From AP-15 sp035503615 (GTDB taxonomy: Bacteria > Pseudomonadota > Alphaproteobacteria > ATCC43930 > CGMCC-115725), in assembly GCA_035503615.1 (NCBI GenBank), contig DATJTI010000089.1:6005-70004 (forward strand): 64,000 nt of DNA, written 5' to 3'. A program made the position numbers and the translations under genes. The notes beneath the pieces are model-generated. The model ran no database searches, had not been told where the DNA came from, and worked only from the letters and a program-made list of their open reading frames with translations. This document shows, in pieces, positions 16,941 through 26,878 of the stretch. Each line of letters starts with the position of its first letter. Position 1 is the first letter of the stretch.

Positions 16941-19397
16941 CTAGCCCATCGCGGCGAGGGCGCGGTATTCGTGTCCGGCGAGACCTTCGGCCCGCTGCGC
17001 CCAAGGGTCGCGCTGCGCCAGACGCTGCGAGATCAGGAAGCGGCGATAGAGCGCCAGCCGGCCTTCGGCATCGGCGACGACGCGCGCCTTGACATAGTCG
17101 ATGCCGATGCGGGCGATCCAGGGTGCGGTGCGTTCGAGATAGCGCGCCTCCTCGCGGTACAGCTGCAGAAAGGCGCCGATATGTTCGAGCACTTCTTCTT
17201 CGTTCGCCAGGCGCGCGAGATGATCGGTCACGCGGACCTCGACCCCGCCATTGCCGCCGACCACGAGATCGTAGCCGGCCTCGACACACACGACACCGAT
17301 GTCCTTGATCGTCGCCTCAGCGCAGTTGCGCGGGCAGCCGGAGACCGCGAGCTTGACCTTGTGCGGCGTCCATGAGCCCCAGCACATCTTTTCGATCCTG
17401 ACGCCGAGCCCGGTCGAATCCTGGGTTCCGAACCGGCACCATTCGCTGCCGACGCAGGTTTTGACCGTGCGCAACCCTTTTGCATAAGCATGGCCGGAGA
17501 CCAGTCCCGCCCGGTTCAAATCGCCCCAGACCGCGGGCAGCTGCTCCTTTTTGACGCCGAGCAGATCGATGCGCTGGCCGCCGGTGACCTTGACTGTCGG
17601 GATCGCATATTTTTCCGCGGTGTCGGCGATCGCGCGCAGCTCCGCCGGCGTGGTCAGACCGCCCCACATCCGCGGTACGACCGAAAAGGTGCCGTCCTTC
17701 TGGATGTTCGCGTGCACCCGCTCGTTGACAAAGCGCGATTGCGGGTCGTCGCGATAGGTTTCGGGCCAGGCACACAACAGGTAATAGTTCAGTGCCGGGC
17801 GGCATTTCTGGCAGCCATCGGGCGTCTTCCAGCCGAGCGCGTCGCGCACTTGTGCGATCGTCTCGAGCCGCTGCGCCAGGATCGCCCGGCGCACCGCGTC
17901 GTGGCCGAGCTCGGTGCACGGGCAGATCGCCGGCTCGGTGCGGGCATCCGCGGCATCGACCCCGAGATGAGCCAGGATCGCCTCGACCAGGTGGGTGCAC
18001 TGGCCGCACGACGCCGAAGCCTTGGTATGGGCGCGCACGGCAGCGAGAGTGGTCAGCCCCTTGTCACGGATCGCGCCGCAGATCGCCCCCTTCGACACCC
18101 CGTTGCAGCCGCAGATCTGCTCGCTGTCGGCGATCGCGGCGATGTCGATGCGCGGCAACGCTGCACCGGCGGCTTCGGCAAATCTGCGGCCGAACACCAG
18201 CTGGTCGCGGAACCGGCTGACATCGGTCCCTTCGCGCATCATCTGCACATACCAGGGCCCGTCGCCAACCGCGCCATAGAGCACGCTGCCGACGATCCGG
18301 TTCTGGCGCAGGATCACCTTTTTGTAGACGCGGCGCTTGGCGTCGTGCAGCGTGATCTCGTCATCGGCTTCGTCGGCAGCGGCCAGCGCGCCAGCCGAAA
18401 ACACATCGATGCCGGTGATCTTCAGACTGGTGAATAGCGGCGGCGGCACATAGGCCGCATCCTCATCGCCGGCGAGCCGCGCGCCGCACACCTTGGCCTG
18501 CTCCCAGATCGGCGCCACCAGCCCGAACACCTGGCCGTTGTGCTCGATGCATTCACCGACCGCGTAGATGTCGGCGTCGCTGGTGCGCATGTCGTCGCCG
18601 ACCTTGATGCCGCGATTGATCGCCAGATCGGCGTTGCGTGCCAGCTCGATATTCGGACGGATGCCGATCGCCAGCACGACCAGATCGGCCGGGATCTCGC
18701 GGCCATCGGCCAGCAATACCGCCTCGGCCCGATCGCTGCCGAGGATCGCCTCGGTCTGGCCGTCGGTGAAAAAGGCGATGCCGCGGGCATCGAGATCGCG
18801 GCGCAGTAATTCGCCGGCGGCGAGGTCGAGCTGGCGCTCCATCAGGCTCGGCATCAGATGGACGACCGCAACCGACATGCCGCGCCGCTTCAATCCCCAG
18901 GCGGCTTCGAGGCCGAGCAGCCCGCCGCCGATCACCACGGCGCGCCGCTGCGTGCGGGCGGCGGCGATCATCGTCTCGACATCGGCGATGTCGCGAAACG
19001 CGCATACGCCCGGCAGGCCGAGACCCGGGATCGGTGGTGCCAGCGGCCGGGAGCCGGTCGCCAGCAGCAGCTTGTCATAGGGAAGGGCGCCGGCCTCGGC
19101 AAATGCCACCATCTTCCGGCCGCGGTCGATTGCGGTCACCGTGGCACCGGTCAACAGCGTGATGCCGCGCTCGGCATACCAGTCGAGCGGATTGATGACG
19201 ATGTCGTCGAGCATCTTCTCGCCCGCGAGCACCGAGGACAACAGGATCCGGTTGTAATTCGGATGCGGCTCGGCGCCGATTACCGTGATCGCGTAGCGCT
19301 CCGGGGCGCGAACCAGCAGCGCTTCAACCGTCCGCATCGCCGCCATGCCATTGCCGACGACGACCAGCCGCTGCTGTTCCCGGGTATCGATCTTCAT
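16941..19397 (-). CDS. nirB: Nitrite reductase (NADH) large subunit
   Basis: NirB reduces nitrite to ammonium with NADH. The 818 residues include an FAD/NAD-binding half (VVVGNGMAAMRTVEAL at the N-terminus, NYNRILLSSVL, VVIGGGLLGLEAAWGL), two BFD [2Fe-2S] regions (CGCNGVSKG and CPCTELG), and the siroheme/[4Fe-4S] half with CVGSEWCRFG and SGCPRNCAEA supplying the four cluster cysteines. The ATG at 19397 has GGGGA upstream; a TTG eight codons earlier is possible. It follows narK by 26 bp and precedes nirD by 3 bp. Confidence 0.95.
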   Translation of the reverse strand: MKIDTREQQRLVVVGNGMAAMRTVEALLVRAPERYAITVIGAEPHPNYNRILLSSVLAGEKMLDDIVINPLDWYAERGITLLTGATVTAIDRGRKMVAFAEAGALPYDKLLLATGSRPLAPPIPGLGLPGVCAFRDIADVETMIAAARTQRRAVVIGGGLLGLEAAWGLKRRGMSVAVVHLMPSLMERQLDLAAGELLRRDLDARGIAFFTDGQTEAILGSDRAEAVLLADGREIPADLVVLAIGIRPNIELARNADLAINRGIKVGDDMRTSDADIYAVGECIEHNGQVFGLVAPIWEQAKVCGARLAGDEDAAYVPPPLFTSLKITGIDVFSAGALAAADEADDEITLHDAKRRVYKKVILRQNRIVGSVLYGAVGDGPWYVQMMREGTDVSRFRDQLVFGRRFAEAAGAALPRIDIAAIADSEQICGCNGVSKGAICGAIRDKGLTTLAAVRAHTKASASCGQCTHLVEAILAHLGVDAADARTEPAICPCTELGHDAVRRAILAQRLETIAQVRDALGWKTPDGCQKCRPALNYYLLCAWPETYRDDPQSRFVNERVHANIQKDGTFSVVPRMWGGLTTPAELRAIADTAEKYAIPTVKVTGGQRIDLLGVKKEQLPAVWGDLNRAGLVSGHAYAKGLRTVKTCVGSEWCRFGTQDSTGLGVRIEKMCWGSWTPHKVKLAVSGCPRNCAEATIKDIGVVCVEAGYDLVVGGNGGVEVRVTDHLARLANEEEVLEHIGAFLQLYREEARYLERTAPWIARIGIDYVKARVVADAEGRLALYRRFLISQRLAQRDPWAQRAEGLAGHEYRALAAMG

Positions 19398-19423
19398 CGG
19401 CAATTCCCCAAGTGACGGCAAAA

Positions 19424-20638
19424 TCAGATGCGCGCGGCGGCACCGGTGTCACCGACCGACCAGTCGGCGCGCCAGCGACGCTTGACGGCGTTGAGGGCGA
19501 CAAGCGCCAATGCCGTGAGCAGGGCGAACAGCAGCAGGCCCGGCCGATAGCTGCCGGTGAATTCTCTTGAAAAGCCGAGGCCCGAGGCGAGGAAGAAGCC
19601 GCCGAGCCCGCCGGCCATGCCAACGAGCCCGGTCATGACCCCGATCTCGCGGCCGAAGCGCTGCGGCACCAGCTGAAAGACGGCACCATTGCCCATGCCG
19701 AGGGCACCGACCGCAACCGCCAGGACCAGCACCGCGGTCCATGCGTGCTGGGGTCCGGCGCCGACCGTGGCGAGTGCCGTGGCGGCGATCAGATACAGCA
19801 CCGAAAGCGCACGAACACCGCCGATCCGATCGGCGACCGCACCCCCGACCGGGCGCAGCAGCGACCCGATCAGGACGCAAGCGGCGGTGCAATCACCGGC
19901 GGCGACCGCACCCAGTCCGAATTGGGCGTTGAAATAGATCGTCAGCGAGGCGGCGAGACCGACGAACCCGCCGAAGGTCACGGCGTAGAACACCATCAGC
20001 CACCAGGCGTCGGCGATCCCGAGCAGCCGGCGATACTGGCCGAGCGTCACTACCCGGGCCGCCCGTCCGCTCTCCCTGGAGCACCATAGGTACACGACAA
20101 GGCCGAGGCCGAGCGGGACCGTGGCGAGGCCGAGCACGTTCTGCCAGCCCCACGCCACCGCCAGGCCGGGGGCGACCAGAGCCGCCAGGGCGCTGCCGGC
20201 ATTGCCGGCGCCGGCAATGCCGAGTGCGGTACCCTGGTGCTCCGGCGGATACCAGCGCGAGGCGAGCGGCAGCGCCACCGCGAACGAGGCGCCGGCGACA
20301 CCGAGAACGATTCCGACCACCAGGGTCCCGGCAAAGCCGTGCACGCCCAGCGCAAAACCGGCGACCAGACCGGCGATGACCACGAGCTGCGCGAACGTGC
20401 CGGTTCGCTTCGCGCCGATCCGGTCGGCGAGCAGACCGAGCGGGATGCGCAGCACCGCGCCGGCGAGCACCGGGACGGCCACCATGATCCCGGTCCGGGC
20501 GGGGTTCAGCCGCAAATCCCCGGCGATCTGGACGGCGAGCGGCCCGAGCAGCACCCAGACCATCGAGCCGAGGCCGAAATAAAGGAAAGCGGCAAATAGC
20601 GTCGGCAGGTGACCCGCCGCGAAAAATCGCTTGCTCAT
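19424..20638 (-). CDS. narK: Nitrate/nitrite MFS transporter (NarK/NasA type)
   Basis: This 404-residue major facilitator of the nitrate/nitrite porter family imports nitrate for the downstream reductases. It contains about twelve helices, the A-x-A-x-D-R-x-G segment LGLLADRIGAKRTG, GIAGAGNAGSALAALVAPGL (nitrate signature-like glycine-rich helix 5) and a second glycine-rich segment GLVGMAGGLGGFFL in the C-terminal half. It is first in the narK-nirB-nirD-nasA-hemD operon. A perfect sigma-54 promoter lies about 170 bases upstream, leaving a long structured leader immediately before the ATG. Confidence 0.92.
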   Translation of the reverse strand: MSKRFFAAGHLPTLFAAFLYFGLGSMVWVLLGPLAVQIAGDLRLNPARTGIMVAVPVLAGAVLRIPLGLLADRIGAKRTGTFAQLVVIAGLVAGFALGVHGFAGTLVVGIVLGVAGASFAVALPLASRWYPPEHQGTALGIAGAGNAGSALAALVAPGLAVAWGWQNVLGLATVPLGLGLVVYLWCSRESGRAARVVTLGQYRRLLGIADAWWLMVFYAVTFGGFVGLAASLTIYFNAQFGLGAVAAGDCTAACVLIGSLLRPVGGAVADRIGGVRALSVLYLIAATALATVGAGPQHAWTAVLVLAVAVGALGMGNGAVFQLVPQRFGREIGVMTGLVGMAGGLGGFFLASGLGFSREFTGSYRPGLLLFALLTALALVALNAVKRRWRADWSVGDTGAAARI

Positions 20639-20810
20639 GCGAAAGCCTCGCCGGCGAGTTTCGCACCGGTCGGGCCATCGGGCCCGCGATGGACCGCCCT
20701 TGATCCACCAGCCTCGGCTTCGGGCGAGTTCGACTGCCCGCGATAGACCGCCCCGCCATTGCGGCAGCCCCGCCCCCACCACACCGCCAAAGGCCGCGTC
20801 GAGAGGAGCA
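20639..20810 (-). promoter_or_regulatory. Structured 5' leader of the nitrate operon (candidate NasT target)
   Basis: About 170 bases lie between the predicted sigma-54 start and the narK ATG. The leader contains two near-identical 18-base segments, GGGCGGTCTATCGCGGGC (20753-20736) and GGGCGGTCCATCGCGGGC (20699-20682), differing at one base. The second can fold as CCATCG-CGGGCC-CGATGG, a six-base loop. A further hairpin, GCGAAA paired with TTTCGC, ends at the base before the ATG and would bury the ribosome-binding site. ANTAR proteins such as NasT bind paired hexaloop hairpins, but the loops here do not clearly show the known A1/G4 pattern. Confidence 0.5.
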
Positions 20811-20820
20811 TCCCGAATGC

Positions 20821-20836
20821 AGCAAGGAACGTGCCA
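20821..20836 (-). promoter_or_regulatory. Sigma-54 (-24/-12) promoter of the nitrate operon
   Basis: TGGCACG-TTCC-TTGCT matches the RpoN consensus TGGCACG-N4-TTGCW at every fixed position. It faces narK and lies in the nasT-narK gap, indicating NtrC-type nitrogen control of the whole nitrate operon. I could not identify an NtrC enhancer by eye. Confidence 0.9.
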
Positions 20837-20934
20837 GTGCCCGGCCAATGGCAACCCGCACGATCCGGCCGGGCCGAGCCGGGCCGCTGCCCGGTTTGCG
20901 GGCGACAGCGACCGAATTTTATGCAATGCAACAT

Positions 20935-20951
20935 CGGGCGGCATCCGCCCG
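20935..20951 (-). terminator. Hairpin after nasT
   Basis: CGGGCGG-ATG-CCGCCCG is a 7-bp perfect stem with a 3-base loop starting 11 bases beyond the nasT stop codon, followed by mixed sequence without a strong U-run. It probably ends or stabilises the nasT transcript. Confidence 0.5.
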
Positions 20952-20961
20952 GTGACCCGGT

Positions 20962-21573
20962 CTAGGGTTTGCGGGTGTCCCGTGTCGTGCCGGCGAGCAG
21001 GTCGGCGGCCACCGCAGCAATCCGCCGGCTCTGATTCATCGCCCTGCGCCGCAGCCAGCGATAGGCCCGCGGCTCGTCGATATTGTGCTCCCTCATCAAC
21101 AGCGCCTTGGCGCGGGCGATGACCTCGCGCTCGGCCAGTGCGTCTGCGGCCTGCCGCAGATCGCTGGCCATCTGCCGCTGCCGATGAAACATTGCGATCG
21201 CCGCCATGACAATCGACGTCACTTCCGGAAAAGTCGCAGTGACGGCGGTGACGACAGTGTAGGAACACACCCCGGCGGCGATCGCCTCGGCCATCAGGGA
21301 CGGGTCGTCGCGATCGACCAACAGAGCGATCGGCAGCGGATGCTCGGCGCCGATGCGGCGCAACTCGTCGAGCCGATCACGCGCGGGGGGTACGATGTCG
21401 ACGACCATGACATCGGGTGCGGTCGCAACGACGATATCATAGAGGCTGCCTCGGGCGGCCAGCTCGACAATCTCGACAATAGTGACGCCGCCGATGGCAC
21501 CGAGGCGCTGTTCGAGAATCCTCGCGCGCCCGGGATCGGACGGAACAAGCAAGATGTTGAGCCGACCCGACAA
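20962..21573 (-). CDS. nasT: ANTAR-domain antitermination regulator NasT
   Basis: NasT is an RNA-binding antiterminator that in other proteobacteria permits nas transcription when nitrate is sensed by its partner NasS. The 203-residue product has a receiver-like N-terminal domain (RLNILLVPSDPGRARILEQRL, DVMVVDIVPPARDRLDELRRI) and a C-terminal ANTAR three-helix domain (ALAEREVIARAKALLMREHNIDEPRAYRWLRRRAMN). The start is a TTG at 21573 with GGAG eight bases upstream; longer starts give an unconserved Arg-rich tail. It lies directly upstream of the nitrate operon. No nasS gene is adjacent. Confidence 0.88.
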   Translation of the reverse strand: MSGRLNILLVPSDPGRARILEQRLGAIGGVTIVEIVELAARGSLYDIVVATAPDVMVVDIVPPARDRLDELRRIGAEHPLPIALLVDRDDPSLMAEAIAAGVCSYTVVTAVTATFPEVTSIVMAAIAMFHRQRQMASDLRQAADALAEREVIARAKALLMREHNIDEPRAYRWLRRRAMNQSRRIAAVAADLLAGTTRDTRKP

Positions 21574-21687
21574 GACGTCCGCTCCGCGCTGCGTGGCGCA
21601 GGGCCGGACGCAAGCGCCGTGCCGCCGGCGCCGTCGTGGCGCCATGCTGCTGCACCGGCTCTGCCGGAGGCGGCGGTGATGGCCGGC

Positions 21688-23375
<1,688 letters not shown>

Positions 23376-23379
<4 letters not shown>

Positions 23380-24086
23380 GCCGCCACCGCCGGCTCGCCG
23401 CGGCGCAGCACTCGGGTCATCTCGGCGACGATCGATGTCGCCACCTCGGCCGGCGAGACGGCACCGATATCGAGACCGACCGGCCCGTGGATGCGGGCGA
23501 GATCGGCGTCGCTGAACCCCTGCTCCTTCAGCCGGGCACAACGTGCGGCATGGTTGCGGCGCGACCCCAGGGCACCGATGTAGAAGCAATCCGAGCGCAG
23601 CGCCGCGGCCAGCGCCGGGTCGTCGAGCTTGGGGTCATGGGTCAGCGCCACCACCGCCGAGCCGCGATCCGGCTTCAATCGTTCGAGCGCTTCGTCGGGC
23701 CACTCGCCGACCAACTCGACCCCAGGGAAGCGCGCGGCTGTCGCAAAGGCGCCGCGCGGATCGATCACGGTCACGGCGTAATCGGCCAATGCCAGGATTT
23801 GCGCCAAAGGCTGGGCGATGTGCACCGCGCCGATCACAAAGCAGCGGTGCGGCGGGGTCAGCACCTCGACAAAGACCGGACCGGACGAGGTCTCGACGGT
23901 CCGGTTGCGACCGGCCCGCCATACCTCGCGCAGCCTGTCGAGCGCGGCATCGTCGAGTTCGAGATCGCCGTCCACCGCGTCGCCATCGAGCAGCAATTGT
24001 CGGCCACCGGCGAGCGCGGTCGCAAGCGCCACCGAGCGGTGATCGCGCGCCGCGGCGACCACCCGGTCGAGGATGCGGCCCTTCAT
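23376..24086 (-). CDS. XdhC-family molybdenum cofactor insertion protein
   Basis: A 236-residue XdhC/CoxI-family protein with the C-terminal Rossmann domain: FVIGAVHIAQPLAQIL near residue 80, VIDPRGAFATAARF, ALTHDPKLDDPAL and FYIGALGSRRNH. XdhC proteins bind the sulfurated cofactor and insert it into xanthine-oxidase-family enzymes. It overlaps both neighbours by ATGA (coxI upstream, the cytidylyltransferase downstream). Together with the 106-residue CoxI upstream it may represent one XdhC split in two. Confidence 0.88.
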
Positions 24087-24403
24087 TCGACACGCTCGAC
24101 AAAAATCTGGATCTTGCCACCGCAAGCCAGACCGACCTCCCAGGCCTGGTCGTCGCTGACCCCGAAATCGAGGAGCCGCGGCTTGCCGTCGCGGATCGCG
24201 GCGAGCGCCTCCTCGACCACCGCGCCTTCGACGCAGCCGCCCGACACCGAGCCGACCATCGCCCCCGTCTCGTCGACGGCGAGCTTGGCACCGACCGGCC
24301 GCGGCGAGGAACCCCAGGTCGTCACCACGGTCGCCAGCGCCACACCCGAGCCCGCCTCGCGCCAGCGCGCCGCCTGTTCGAGAATTTCCGCCGTATCGCT
24401 CAT
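24083..24403 (-). CDS. coxI: Short XdhC/CoxI N-terminal-domain protein
   Basis: The 106-residue product corresponds to only the N-terminal XdhC_CoxI domain: LEQAARWREAGSGVALATVVTTWGSSPRP and the signature GSVSGGCVEGAVVEEAL near residues 51-67, with the cofactor-binding Cys present. It overlaps coxE and xdhC by four bases each. Separate genes for the two XdhC domains are common in cox clusters, so this is not a truncation. Confidence 0.88.
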   Translation of the reverse strand: MSDTAEILEQAARWREAGSGVALATVVTTWGSSPRPVGAKLAVDETGAMVGSVSGGCVEGAVVEEALAAIRDGKPRLLDFGVSDDQAWEVGLACGGKIQIFVERVE

Positions 24404-25620
24404 GCCGCTCTCTCCCGGTAGTCGCGCAAGGTCCGGCTCGTAGCGCCGCGCCGCGCCGGTGCGGTGCTCAGCGCCCCGATCAATTCTTCGAGGCTTTCAA
24501 GATTGTGCACCGGCCGGAACTCGTCGACAAAGGGCATCATCGCCCGCATCCCCAGTGATTTTGGCTCGAACCCCTGGTAGCGCAACAGCGGATTGAGCCA
24601 GATAAGCCGCCGGCACGAGCGGTGCAGCCGGTCCATCTCGCGGGCGAGCCCGGCCCCGGCGTCGCGGTCGAGCCCGTCGGTGATCAACAGCACGATCGCC
24701 CCCTGGCCCAACAGGCGGCGCGACCACAGCCGGTTGAACTCAGCGATCGAATGACCGATGCGGGTGCCGCCCGACCAGTCGGCGACCGCCTCGCCGACCC
24801 GCTCCAGCGCCAGATCGACATCGCGGTAGCGCAGATAGCGGGTGATGTTGCTCAGCCTTGTGCCAAAGACGAAATCGGAAACGCGGTCGCGGTCGTTGGT
24901 GACCGTGTGCATGAAATGCAGAAAGATGCGGCTGTAGCGGCTCATCGAGCCGGAGATGTCGCACAGCACGACGAGCGGCGGCGGCCGGCGGCGCGGGCTC
25001 TTGCGCTTCAGCTCGATCAGCCCACCGGCGCGCAGTGCGGCGCGCATCGTCGCCCGCAGATCGGCCCGCGCGCCGTGACGGTCGGCGGCAAAACGCCGGG
25101 TCGGCACATCCTGCACCGGCAGCCGCAGCCGCGCGATCGCCGCCTTGGCACGCGCCAGCTCGTCCAGCGACATCTTCTCGAAATCCATCTGGCGCAATTG
25201 CTCGCGGTCGGAAAAGGTCATGACCGCGTCGAGCTCGGTCTCGACCTCCTCCGGCTCGCCTGCTGGCGCCTCCTGGTTTGGATGCAATGCCTCGGCCAGG
25301 CGCCGCGCCATCTCGGCACCCTTGTCCTGCTCGCCGGCCACGCGCATTTCCGGCAGCACCAGCGCCATCATCTTTTTCAACAGATCGGGATTGCGCCAGA
25401 AGATGTGAAACGCCTGGTCGAAAATCAGCCGCTGGTCTGGCCGGTTGACAAATACCGCATGCAATGTCCAGTAGAAGTCGCGGCGGTCGGTCACCCCGAC
25501 GGCCTGCACCGCCTGCACTGCATCGATGACCTTGCCCGGCCCGACCGGCAGCCCGGCGGCCCGCAAGGTGCGCGCGAAATGCACCAGATTGGCGACGAGC
25601 CGCCCACTATTCTGGGGCAT
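24400..25620 (-). CDS. coxE: CoxE-like VWA-domain protein
   Basis: A 406-residue von Willebrand A-domain protein of the CoxE family. In Oligotropha CoxE works with the AAA+ protein CoxD in maturing the Mo/Cu site of CO dehydrogenase. The C-terminal half shows the MIDAS DISGSMSRYS (DxSxS), then DWSGGTRIGHSIAEF and LITDGLDRDAG; the N-terminal half is the all-helical VWA-CoxE segment. It starts 7 bp after coxD and overlaps coxI by ATGA. Confidence 0.9.
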   Translation of the reverse strand: MPQNSGRLVANLVHFARTLRAAGLPVGPGKVIDAVQAVQAVGVTDRRDFYWTLHAVFVNRPDQRLIFDQAFHIFWRNPDLLKKMMALVLPEMRVAGEQDKGAEMARRLAEALHPNQEAPAGEPEEVETELDAVMTFSDREQLRQMDFEKMSLDELARAKAAIARLRLPVQDVPTRRFAADRHGARADLRATMRAALRAGGLIELKRKSPRRRPPPLVVLCDISGSMSRYSRIFLHFMHTVTNDRDRVSDFVFGTRLSNITRYLRYRDVDLALERVGEAVADWSGGTRIGHSIAEFNRLWSRRLLGQGAIVLLITDGLDRDAGAGLAREMDRLHRSCRRLIWLNPLLRYQGFEPKSLGMRAMMPFVDEFRPVHNLESLEELIGALSTAPARRGATSRTLRDYRERAA

Positions 25621-25627
25621 TGCGGCG

Positions 25628-26578
25628 TTACCTGTGACCGTTGCCCCTCACCCCCGCCACATCGGCGGCTTCGGTCTTGATCTGGTCGAGGAGGCGGGCG
25701 GCTTCGCTGCCTTGGATGCGGGCAATGTCGTCCTGGTATTTGAGCAGTACGCCGAGCGTGTCGTTGATCGCCTGCGGGGTCAGCTCCAGTACGTCCAGCT
25801 GCATCAGCGCCTCGGTCCAGTCGATCGTCTCGGCGATGCCCGGCAATTTGAACAGATCCATCGTGCGCAATTGCTGGACGAAACCGACGACCTGCCGCGA
25901 CAGCTGTTCGCCGGCACCGGGCGCCTTGCGGGCCAGGATTTCGAGCTCGCGCGCGGCGGTCGGGTAATCGACCCAGTAATAGAAGCAGCGCCGTTTCAGC
26001 GCGTCGTGGATCTCGCGGGTGCGGTTCGAGGTGATGATCACGATCGGCGGTGTGGCGGCGCGGATCGTGCCGATCTCCGGGATCGTCACCTGAAAGTCCG
26101 ACAACAGCTCCAGGAGATAGGCTTCGAACGGCTCGTCGGTGCGGTCGAGCTCGTCGATCAGCAGCACCGGAGCGCCGGCGATGTCCGGCTCCAGCGCCTG
26201 CAACAGCGGCCGCTTGATCAGAAACCGGTCGGAAAAGATCGCGCTCTCGATTTCGCCCCGGTCCTCCTCGGCGGCCTCGGCGAGGCGGATTTCGATCATC
26301 TGTCGGGCATAGTCCCATTCATAGACCGCCGAGGCGACGTCGAGCCCCTCATAACATTGCAACCGGATCAGCCGTCGTGCCAGCGCCGTCGCCAGCACCT
26401 TGGCAATCTCGGTCTTGCCGACCCCGGCCTCGCCTTCGAGAAACAGCGGCCGCTTCAGATGCAGCGCCAGATGCACTGCGGTCGCGAGACTGCGGTCGGC
26501 GATGTAATCGGCACTGCCGAGCATGGCCAGCGTGTCATCGACCGCGGCCGGCAGTTTCGCGGGTGTGGCAGCATCCAT
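25628..26578 (-). CDS. coxD: MoxR-type AAA+ ATPase CoxD
   Basis: A 316-residue MoxR-family AAA+ ATPase with Walker A GEAGVGKTEIAK, Walker B VLLIDELDRTDEPFEA, sensor 1 IVIITSNRTREIHDALKRRC and the arginine finger region. In CO dehydrogenase systems CoxD acts as an unfoldase/chaperone for maturation of the active site with CoxE. MDAATP at 26578 is taken as the start; an ATG three codons earlier exists. It begins the coxD-coxE-coxI-xdhC-cytidylyltransferase operon. A 9-bp hairpin followed by ATTTTGTTG lies just upstream in its leader. Confidence 0.9.
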   Translation of the reverse strand: MDAATPAKLPAAVDDTLAMLGSADYIADRSLATAVHLALHLKRPLFLEGEAGVGKTEIAKVLATALARRLIRLQCYEGLDVASAVYEWDYARQMIEIRLAEAAEEDRGEIESAIFSDRFLIKRPLLQALEPDIAGAPVLLIDELDRTDEPFEAYLLELLSDFQVTIPEIGTIRAATPPIVIITSNRTREIHDALKRRCFYYWVDYPTAARELEILARKAPGAGEQLSRQVVGFVQQLRTMDLFKLPGIAETIDWTEALMQLDVLELTPQAINDTLGVLLKYQDDIARIQGSEAARLLDQIKTEAADVAGVRGNGHR

Positions 26579-26878
26579 CGGCAACAACCCCGATCAACAA
26601 AATCCCTCTCCCGTCGTGGGAGAGGGCGGGCAGATGACGTGCGCCCGAAAGGCCGGGCTCGGCTTAGAGTTTCGTATCTAGTGCACCAACGGCGGTCACG
26701 CCACCCCGGCCTCGTCTCGGAACCGCGCAGCAACGATGCTATCACATGAGGTCGCCATACGAGGTCGCGAGCCGAGCGCTCAGGCTCAGCACAAAAATCC
26801 CGCACCCCGGCAACAGGATTTGTGACAGACTTCGCTGGCGCCGCGTCCGCGCGGCCGTGCCGGAGACGGAGAAACGCG
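26579..26878. other. Divergent control region between coxD and the luciferase-like gene
   Basis: This 300-bp gap separates two divergent genes. It contains the perfect palindrome at 26604-26626 and otherwise no coding frame with credible motifs. A GGAGACGGAGAAA ribosome-binding region precedes the plus-strand gene. No consensus promoter could be fixed by eye. Confidence 0.5.
26604..26626. repeat. Palindromic unit upstream of coxD
   Basis: CCCTCTCCC-GTCGT-GGGAGAGGG is a perfect 9-bp inverted repeat with a 5-base loop. Read toward coxD it is followed by ATTTTGTTG, resembling an intrinsic terminator 25 bases before the coxD ATG. It also has the look of a dispersed REP-like element. Confidence 0.6.

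Noticed and set aside
20837..20961. NtrC enhancer site upstream of the sigma-54 promoter
   Set aside because: GTTGCATTGCATAA and GTGCGG...GGGCAC segments were examined; neither matches the TGCACC-N4/5-GGTGCA pattern well enough.
24083..24403. Truncated XdhC pseudogene
   Set aside because: The short protein is a complete XdhC_CoxI N-terminal domain with coupled start and stop, as often seen in cox clusters.
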